Assembly (NCBI GenBank): GCA_000697475.1
Contig: JNEU01000708.1
Coordinates: 1-61,403, forward strand
Length of the DNA stretch: 61,403 bases
Source of the DNA: Lichtheimia corymbifera B2541
Taxonomy: Eukaryota; Mucoromycota; Mucoromycetes; Mucorales; Lichtheimiaceae
Direction of reading: 5' to 3'
In this document: positions 53,552 through 61,403 of the stretch, piece by piece
How the letters are laid out: each line of letters opens with the position of its first letter
Numbering within the stretch: the first letter of the stretch is position 1
Notes under the pieces: model-generated
The model's input: the letters and a program-made list of their open reading frames with translations, nothing else
The model's database searches: none
What the model was told of the DNA's origin: nothing
Made by a program: the position numbers and the translations under genes

Positions 53552-55630
53552 TTATATGGTAAATTTTATATGCCTAGGCTTCTTGAATGTGAGATGACGG
53601 AAACGTGATGTCAAGATCTTATATACGTCCCGTGAAGCGGCAAATCCATACACAGATAATCTTTCCAATCGTTGGCAGTTGGTCAAGGCAATTGCATCCT
53701 CGCGGGATAGCGGAGTTTTGAGCAATACAAATGTCTTCAACGATTTTATAAGATGAAGCTGGTCCAAAACGCCTTCTTGAATGCCGTTGTAACAAGCCAA
53801 GTTTATCTCTTTCAGATTGGGGCAACCTTTACCAAGCCCCTGAATGTATACTGGCATATTGGTTCCTTCGAGTGTTCCGTACACCTCAATCCTCAATACT
53901 CGCAGCTGTGAAAGCACAATCGTCGTTCCCAACAATTTACGGGTGTTGGATGTGAGCTGGAATATGGTGAAACCCACTTCATGGAGTGTCGACATGGTGC
54001 CAAGAGAGCGATGATGTAAAAGAAATTGGAGTATAAGGGGAACCTCATCGTCGTTCCGTATATGAAATACCGCACGTCTCAAGGATACAAGCTTGCCAAT
54101 GGGTTGTGTGATTTGTTGTTGAATAGCTGATGGGCCGCAAAGATAAATGTGCCGAAGATTAGGAGAACGTTGAATAATCCACTCAAATAGACGGGTGTCC
54201 CATTGTTCACCAATCCCAATCCTCCAAGATGTAATATGTAACGTGTCCAGCCGGTTGAATTGAACATCAGGAAAAAAGTCGATATCGCCTTCTCCACTAT
54301 GGTCGAAAAAACTGTCAAGGCATATTCGGCATCCCATCAAGGTCTGACAATGTCTCGCTAATAATCCCACCGTTTCCGCATAGCCAGCGCCATTACTTCG
54401 ATCCAAATCAAGAACAAGGTCGCATATTCCTCTGCTTCCTCGATACGTGACAGATGGTGCCTGTAACGTCCCAAACCATAACTTATACAAGGATGGGCAC
54501 CTTTCCTGTACCATGGTGAGGATACTGGGATCCGCTGACGTGTCCAGCACGAGTGATTTCAAAGAAGGAAAACATGATAAAAGCACTTGAACTGCTTCTT
54601 TTCCTATACGTTGGCCAGTCTTGTCCAACGAGAGCTCTTCCAATTTGGGATGAAACTGCAATGAATCGACCACAAGGTTGACGTCGGAAATGTCGAGTGA
54701 CTTCAAGTTTGGGCAGTTGCAATCCAATAGAATCCATTGTAAATTGATCCTTGAGTTGTCCTTCAATGCCAGCTTGGATATAGTCAAATGCGTCAGGTTT
54801 TTGCCAAGTACACGCAACAGTAACAAAAAGGAATCCTCATTGGCTATCGTGCAATCTAATACGGCACGTGTAAATCACCATCCATCTAAATTCTCCAATC
54901 CTCCATAACTACCTTTGATTGTCAACTGGGTCAGTGTTTCAAAAGATGCTCGGTGAAAAAATCGATTGATGGTCTTTGGACAGCTTTGGAGTGTTAATGC
55001 CTTTACATGCCTCGATACGGATACGAGATGATCATGTCCTTGATCCAAGGTCTTAGGCTGCTTGATAACAAAATGGAAGCTGGCGATCGGGGGAATAAGA
55101 TCATGCCATCTCTTGGATACGTTCAGGTACGGATATTCTTTATCACTTGGTAATACACCATTGCCCACAAAACGCGGTACAATATTCATGAGGATGTCTG
55201 GTGGTAATCGATCCATAAAGTCAAAGCGATGATTGAGAGCTTCCTCAGATGATGATTTAGCGACGACAACGCGTTGGTATGCTGGATCGTCAGTCGAGAC
55301 ATGGTTCAATCCTTGGTCATACACGCGTATCGCTTCCCGCCGTAATCCACGCATATCATATATGTATCCACCACGCAAATAACCCATGGCTGATGCTGGA
55401 GCCAATTGCTGCATTGTAGCTGCGTCGTCAAGTGCTGTGTCAAACTGGCCTCGGATCGCTCGCGTTTTGGCACGCAAATCAAGGAAGCCCATGTAAAGCT
55501 GGACCATTTGGATACAAGCTGTTGTCGATTCTTCTAAGACTTGCTCATGATGGCCTTTGGCTGCTGCTGATTCCAACGTTTCCAAAAGCTGCTTGCCGGC
55601 ATCCCAGGTTGTCATGGCCGCTGAGGTCAT
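53552..55630 (-). CDS. F-box protein with TPR-like N terminus and leucine-rich repeats
   Basis: Two exons (55630-54913 and 54843-53552) joined in phase give 669 residues. The N terminus resembles tetratricopeptide helices (ALDDAATMQQLAPASAMGYL, GLRREAIRVYDQGLNHV). An F-box follows at about residues 148-190 (FDFMDRLPPDILMNIVPRFV). The rest is a run of leucine-rich repeats (for example LTHLTISKLALKD, CPNLKSLDISDVNL, FPSLKSLVLDTS, CPNLKEINLACYNG, CQRLERLSVYGF). It should be the substrate receptor of an SCF ubiquitin ligase. The combination is a large, rapidly changing family in Mucorales. An in-frame ATG at 55615 is an alternative start. A decayed relative lies on the opposite strand just upstream. 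Confidence 0.85.
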
Positions 55631-55869
55631 GGGCAGGTAAAAGAGGGGCACGGAAGTTACCCCGAAAGATTGTTCTGAGACCAACAATCTCCTTGACAAC
55701 ATTTCTAGCCTACATAGCAACGATCCTTGTACTATTATCAACCTGGCCTCTATACTATATTGCTTATTTATAATAAACATTCTGTGATATTCACCATCAT
55801 CATCACTATTGCATTGTATTGTACGTAACACCAACAATCGCGTTATATTGAATGTTATAATGTATGCAT

Positions 55870-56270
55870 ACATGATCTCATTGCTGCTATGTACTATCAC
55901 CCCGACTATGGATGGTATGCAGCTTTGTGGATTCATACACTATATCATCTATCACAGCTACAGCATCTCGACACTTGCTTTTGCGATAACGTTACAATGG
56001 ATGATCTATCGGTCGAAGCGCTCGCTCAAGAAGGATGATCCGGTTTGGAATGTTTGTCATTGCCCTGTGATGCTGGAATTCCCTCCCCATTGATATACAA
56101 TATTCGATTATTCCCAACCTCACCACCCTTTCTATCAATCGTGTCATACTTCAAACGAGCCCTTGTTAAGCCTTTTAACATGCAGACGACTAAAAACGCT
56201 AAGCGTAGCTGATGCAGAATTACCAAATGATATCAAGGAGGTGTTAGATAACCTGTTTATCAATGAATAA
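55870..56270 (+). pseudogene. Decayed F-box/LRR-type gene fragment
   Basis: LRR-like phrases on the plus strand lie in at least two frames. One frame gives SISTLAFAITL. A shifted frame gives DDLSVEALAQEG, a TGA stop and SGLECLSLPCDAGIP. Another then gives FPNLTTLSINRVIL, and after a further shift come LLTCRRLKTLSVADAELPND and IKEVLDNLFINE before a stop at 56268. The phrase CRRLKTLSV parallels CQRLERLSV near the C terminus of the intact gene at 53552-55630. The stop and at least two frameshifts show that it is a relic. It is oriented away from the intact gene, so it is not a simple tandem copy. Confidence 0.55.
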
Positions 56271-57507
56271 AGTCACTACATAATAGCTAGTACGCTTAAT
56301 TATTATACCAAGCTTAAGGATTTAAACTTTACATAGAATCGATCGGTGGGATCAAGGATTGCAAATGAGTGTCAGATAACATCTCGAATGTTGGTTTGCT
56401 TCGTACATTGAAACGTGGGTAAGGGGGACAATTCCTGGTCCTGCATCAAAAAGCCATTAAGTGCGATCATCACCATATACAGTAATCGACAGGCGCCAAG
56501 GCCAAAACTGTGACCCTTACTATCAAAAGGCGTATGATAGTGATGAATCCACCTGAATGGGGCATAGACAAGCAGTCATTTAAGCGATGGGATGATAAGC
56601 GTAGCTTCTGTCTTTGTGCCTTTTCCAACGAGGTGAATTCAGCAAGAACCTGTTGTACCAGAAAACAATCATATTGATCGACGATGGTAACATAAAAGAT
56701 CTTGTAAGCATGCCAACAATGTTTCTGGCTGGATTCAAATGGCTACACAGGTGTCAAGATTAGGCCAGAAGTACGGCAACGCATTACGGAAACACCATTA
56801 CTGGCCATTCAGACCAATACAGCTGATATTCCCAATAGCCGCATTGTTCCTCCTTTACATCAGTCGCTACCTAGGGGGAAACTATGTAATGTGCTCACCA
56901 CTGAGTACGTATCTTCGTCACGTAATACTTTTATCACATGAACGTCAATTTCATCATCTTCTTCGCTTGGATGAAGTAGAATGATTCCATACATGTTTCT
57001 ATTAACATACAGCTAGCATGGATCAGTATCGGGGTAATCAAAATTGCCCGGTTGAATGCACACGATTATTTACAACCATGCATATGGACTATTCTTTCAT
57101 ACTTGGTGTTGTATTATTTATATGTGTCCCTTGATCCAGGGGTTCCCTGGCATACATTTTAGGGTCAACAACCAGGATCTCTGTACCTCATCTATGTATG
57201 TTTGGTCCGACATCCTATTTTGATATCATAGCAAGCCAAGGGGCGTGGAAGGAGCGAATCTATGATCTATAAAAGATGCTATTATGATGCATGAATTGCC
57301 TAAATCTGTAGCAGGCGATCAAGATATTGCATATAGGGATCGAATGAAATATTTTGCATGCAACACTAACGCGGACGATTTTTTTTATATACGCCATTTT
57401 ATGATAGATGAGAAAAGTAAACTGGATGATGATCCAGCAGGATAACATATGCCGATATTATGGACTTGTCACGCATGTGCTGCAAGAAACTTTCTGTTCA
57501 AAATATC
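56271..57507. other. 1.2-kb stretch without a gene
   Basis: No coding or RNA gene is supported. An 81-codon frame at 56739 (LGQKYGNALRKHHYWPF...) has a hydrophobic patch but no start context or family features. Confidence 0.4.
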
Positions 57508-57515
57508 TATAAATG
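57508..57515 (+). promoter_or_regulatory. TATA-like box of the Gly/Ser-rich secreted protein
   Basis: CTATAAAT 55 bases before the ATG at 57570, the same spacing as the TATA box and start of the gene at 32655. Confidence 0.45.
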
Positions 57516-57569
57516 ATCCATCTTCCATAGGATCGCAGTGTTATTGCTGTTCTTCATCTTCAAAATATC

Positions 57570-57956
57570 ATGCGTTTCCTCACAGTGCTTTTTATTGCCT
57601 TGCTTGTTATTGCGATTCATATGCACACCGCGGATGCTGTACCACTGAGAGGGATTCACAGCAGCGCGGGACAACAAGGTGCCAATTCCGGACCTGGCGA
57701 TACAAGAGGAGAATCAGGATCTAGTAATGATCTGAAAACCGCTGCAGCAGCTGATAGATATGGAAATGGTAAAACGTTAACTTCTGAACATGCTGGAGCT
57801 GCTGGTGCATCTGCAGGAAGTCTTCCTGGTCATGGCGGTAACAACCCAAGTGCAACTTCTGGTAGTGGTACGACCACCGGTAGCGGTAAACCTTCTGGTA
57901 GTAGCAAGAACACTGATAGCTGGAGACCTTCTGATAAAGAAACCCAAATCTATTAA
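57570..57956 (+). CDS. Small secreted Gly/Ser-rich protein
   Basis: A single exon encodes 128 residues. MRFLTVLFIALLVIAIHMHT followed by ADA is a signal peptide with a clear cleavage context. The mature chain is low complexity (Gly, Ser, Thr, Asn, Ala), for example GSGTTTGSGKPSGSSKN, has no Cys and ends KETQIY. There is no Lys-Arg pair, so it is not a Kex2-type precursor. Extended O-glycosylation is likely. Function is unknown, and no family is recognised. Confidence 0.65.
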   Translation: MRFLTVLFIALLVIAIHMHTADAVPLRGIHSSAGQQGANSGPGDTRGESGSSNDLKTAAAADRYGNGKTLTSEHAGAAGASAGSLPGHGGNNPSATSGSGTTTGSGKPSGSSKNTDSWRPSDKETQIY

Positions 57957-59214
57957 CTGCGAAGTCCTTGGTGGCGCTTAAAGTACACAATACTGGTTCT
58001 TTCTTCGGTCATATGACTACTATTAGACGTTATGTACTTGTATGGCAGATGCCGTGTATGATGATGATGATGATTAAAAGCGAAGCATCCTTTGTTTCTC
58101 CGAACCATTGTAAAATGCCAGCTGCCCCAACAAAATTATTTTGCATTCGGTAGAAGTGGATGATAATCATGTCGATGGCCCTTCTCTTTGGATGAACGAG
58201 AGCATATGACTACATTCAATATCGACTTCCCCAAATGGTGGTATCTTAAAGAAATTTACAGTTGTAGTGTAGCTTATTCGTTTGGGATGTAACGTTGTCA
58301 TGCCCGACTGACGGAGGTAAAGGTTGTTGGTTACACGCATTGATGACAGGTGGCACAATGGATGATGATGATGATGATGATGATATTATGCAGTATTGGT
58401 TCTATCTACACAGACATCGATTGATTAGGAAGCCACCTACCCATGATGGCAGTGACAATTGATTGATACATGTATACCAGATTTTAAGTGTTTACTCGTT
58501 AGTATTTGGTGTAGGATTACACATTGGCTCATCCAAGTTCAGGAGTTTGGCAGCATAACCAAGTCTGGTGTCACTTTTACCGCAGAGATATATAACTAGG
58601 GACTAGTAGTTTATTCATACTGATCGATGTATACAGGGATGCATATTCACAAGAGTAGCTGTGGGAGCGGGGTGGTTGTATCCAGGACGACAAGAGGAAC
58701 CAAAAAGAGCCTGACCCCCACCTTTCTCCACTCCCATGTTGCACATTTAAGGTGAGCCACTCTCCATTAACGAACTACAGTGCATTAACTCCTGCAACTC
58801 TCTTTAATGCAAGATCTCATTGGGTGAACAGGTGGTCAATGGCGACAGTTTCAGCTACAACAAGTGGGGGCGCGATCTACCCATGGCTCAAGCTTCCATT
58901 CCAGTGCAAAAGGTACAGTCCATTGCTGCAGCTCTTTTACTATTCAAGTTGGACATTGTGATACTAAAGTTCGTGTGTAGATTGCTGTTCTCTCGTTTAT
59001 ACAAGATCTAATGGGGGTGTCGCGTGTGTTCATTCCGGGGTTGTCCACAACAAGAAGTCTTTACATTGCCTCCTTTGGGTATGTGGACAAGAAGACGCGT
59101 TTACATTGGTCTACCTTGTTATCTCACATTGCGTTTATGGTAGCTTGGGTACGCTGGATGATAGTACCTGTGGCAGCAACAACAAGACATTGATATCAAA
59201 GCAAGAATGCTGTA
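57957..59214. other. 1.25-kb stretch, no gene supported
   Basis: Contains a GAT/ATG triplet run (58361-58385). Short phrases such as DSFSYNKWGRDLPMAQASIP near 58845-58905 look protein-like but have no start codon or continuation, so they may be remnants of an old gene. Confidence 0.4.
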
Positions 59215-59830
59215 CGTTAGCTCAATGGTATGCATGGTGTTTGATCTACAATACAGGATCATTTAATTAACGATCCTTACAATGCAACAGCAGCAGCAAA
59301 TACTGGATCGGATGGATACAAGGTTATTTGCAAGCATCAAGAAATGGTATTGGGAATACCAGAAGGTAAAGTGATCGTTTTAGGATTTGTCACCTTCAAG
59401 TTCACTGATGAAAGAAATAGAATGGCACAGACTCTCTTTCGGCGATATTATCAATATTACAGCAGCACATCAATGGATGGAGTGTACTGTCTTAAGGGGG
59501 AAGGCCATCGCGCGTTAGCGGAAATCATGTTCGGCTCACGGTGCGACTTCGGTTTAAAAATGCATCCCCTGATCGATATTGGAGAACAACGTATATGCTC
59601 CACCCTTTGCAGGGCTTTACGTTACTCGACTTGGAGAGATGGTGGTTATCTTCATGGCAACGTGGCTGGACCCACGGCAAGTGGTTGATAAGTCAGCTGG
59701 GGAGGGGCTCATATGGGTCACCTGAAACCGGCGTTTTGATGCCACGTTCCTTCGGGAGGCTAGAAGGCAGTGCGTGTGCTTCACTCCTTGGCTGTGCGCT
59801 TTTATTATTACTTTTACATCCTGATGGTCT
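59215..59830. repeat. Direct duplicate, left copy
   Basis: Two segments here recur in the same order and orientation at about 60870-61390. The first is GATCTACAATACA...TAACGA.CTTACAATG.A.AGCAGCAGCA (59247-59295 against 60885-60935). The second is GGGCTCATATGGGTCAC...CCTTCGGG.GG (59706-59760 against 61265-61330), followed by a matching TGTGC..T.TTATTATTA stretch. The sequence between is diverged. Confidence 0.6.
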
Positions 59831-59979
59831 ATTTGGTCCCAAACCTGCGTGATGATCGGGTAATTCATGTATTTGTGGTTCTGATACTTTGCGGAAAACT
59901 TTGCTGAAAGGTCTACTATTATTTAGAGGGACCACTGCAGGGAGCTACTTGTCTTTTGGTGCAAGGGCACAGCTATGAT

Positions 59980-60870
59980 TGCTAAGTATTGTTGGATGGG
60001 ATTGGAAAACGTCGTTTACCGTGCATCTTTTATATGTAGTTGAGCCTATGTCAGCCGTGGGGAACCGTGTGTATATCTTTTTGTGTCGTCCATCTTCACT
60101 CCATTTCTGGTGGTTGGCTACCAAGCAACGGGCGATTTCTCTGAAGGGTATCAGCCAATGGACGCCTCGTGTGAGTGGATTGTATCAGCAACAAGCAACA
60201 GCATCCATATCGTTGGTGTCATCTCAAGCTTTATTCCATCATCTGGTGCTTCTGGTTATCGGTGCACATCCTGAAATGAAGGCCTCTTATCGATTGATCA
60301 CGTCAGCAACAAGGACGAGCTTGTATATCTTTGGTGTCGCAAACTTTTGATCTCTGTTAATTCCGGTTATTGGCAATTCGATGGACAACGTGATCTTTGG
60401 TGTCAGGAAGCTTTCCATCTCCTGGTGGCTCGGGTGATCGGCAACTCCTTTGGTGCACGGCTGCCCTTAGACGTCTCTTATGGATGGATCATGTCATGAA
60501 CAAGCAATGAGAGCCAACGTCGACATCTTTAGTGATACCAATGTCATCTATGCATCTGTTCAAGGTTATCGCCAATCATTTGATTGATATCCTGCTTCGC
60601 ATGTGTTATCGGTGGATCATATCAGCAACAAGCAAGACCCAGCAGGAATGAGCAGCAGAGTCTATATCTTAGTGTCAGTAACATTACTCGGTTCTCTGGT
60701 GATTCTCAGTATTGGCCAATTGCTTTCAAGAGGATTCAGCAGCGCATGTCTCTTATGGGTGTCGCATAGCAACGAGCAACAATATTACGTGTGTTATTGG
60801 TGTTATCAAGGTTTATCCATCGCGCAACCCATTCGTCGTCAAGTGCCGTTCTGTTCCTTGGAGATTCATT
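59980..60870. repeat. Degenerate coding-like repeats
   Basis: The motif TCAGCAACAAGCAA recurs at about 60188, 60306, 60619 and in weaker form at 60495 and 60767, each followed by an ATCTTTGGTGTC-like segment. A typical translated phrase is WIVSATSNSIHIVGV. Frames shift and stop between units. It looks like the remains of a gene with internal repeats. Confidence 0.45.
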
Positions 60871-61390
60871 GGTATGTATAGCATTGGATCTACAATACAA
60901 GTGCTATCAATTAACGAGCTTTACAATGAAATAGCAGCAGCACGATATGGTTGGCATGGAAATACGGTTTTATTTGAAGGAAGGACGCTGTTGAGAATTA
61001 CTACAAGGTAAGAGTATTGGTCATGGAATGTGTCACATGCATGTGCACTTACGATGAAAGATATGTAACGACAGGGTCAAGAAGGCTTTTCCTCGGTTAT
61101 ATCACTGGCACGTCAAGGATGTTATTGTACTGTGTGCTGCCTTGGGGAGACCACGCTGCCCCTTTCACATGTGCTCATGATGCTATGGGCTTAGCCCAAT
61201 TCAAATGCATCCTCTCACCACAGTTGCAGTGTGCGGATCCACGGCTCAGGTGGTGCCAAAGTCGACTGATGAAGGGCTCATATGGGTCACTGTTAAATTC
61301 GGTGTTTTGGCGCCATGCTTCCTTCGGGTGGGGGCTAGTAGGCAGTACTGGTACTTTGGCATTGTGCCCTCTTCTTATCATTATTGTTTC
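60870..61390. repeat. Direct duplicate, right copy
   Basis: Partner of 59215-59830; the second shared segment ends near the right edge of the window. Spacing between partner segments is about 1.56-1.64 kb, so it is a diverged tandem duplication of a unit of that size. Confidence 0.6.
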
Positions 61391-61403
61391 TGGCGGCGGG
61401 AAT

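Overview
The window reads as nuclear DNA of an early-diverging filamentous fungus, most likely a Mucoromycotina (Mucorales) species. The grounds are short GT-AG introns of about 50-80 bases in almost every gene, fungal housekeeping proteins, an animal-type ferritin (absent from most Dikarya, known in Mucoromycota), two fucosyltransferase-like genes and an F-box/LRR protein. No genus can be fixed from the sequence alone. No tRNA, rRNA, CRISPR array or transposase gene was recognised.

Layout. Positions 1-2269 are a repeat block of near-palindromic units plus a semi-unique segment. The same block returns in inverted orientation from about 43707, so roughly 41.4 kb of gene-rich DNA lies between inverted arms. 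Inside the loop, left to right: an orphan nuclear coiled-coil protein (2647-4500 +); a type II membrane GT37-like fucosyltransferase (4862-6814 -); SEC13 (7895-9383 -); a gene-poor stretch; an O-fucosyltransferase-like protein (12542-14321 -) divergent from ferritin (14979-15809 +); the ribosome-biogenesis ATPase AFG2/Drg1 (15937-18958 -); the kinase YAK1 (19125-22520 -); a GPI-anchored secreted protein (24453-25455 -); a small Kex2-type repeat peptide precursor (27711-28079 +); HIS7 (28333-30055 -); a second small secreted acidic protein with Kex2 sites (32655-32972 +); an RBM39-like splicing factor (33846-36047 +); a DUF1279-like mitochondrial membrane protein (36155-36672 -); a C2H2 transcription factor (37111-38310 -); GSK3 (40163-41754 -); and mitochondrial ribosomal protein bL36m (42903-43127 +).

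From about 43.7 to 48.8 kb there is an array of foldback (hairpin) repeats, full-length and truncated, with no coding capacity of their own. Right of it lie RRP42 (49302-50455 +), the urease GTPase UreG with a histidine-rich N terminus (50634-51875 -), a possible tiny membrane protein (52152-52339 +), an F-box/TPR/LRR gene (53552-55630 -) and a decayed LRR relic pointing away from it (about 55870-56270 +). Then come a small secreted Gly/Ser-rich protein (57570-57956 +) and a decayed, internally duplicated region to the right edge.

The genes form no single pathway. Secretory and cell-surface functions recur: COPII coat SEC13, two fucosyltransferases, a GPI protein and three small secreted proteins. 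The most novel items are the Kex2-type peptide precursor with two almost identical 54-base units encoding DEEPKPEAYAI, the foldback repeat family, and the inverted arrangement that brackets 41 kb of genes.
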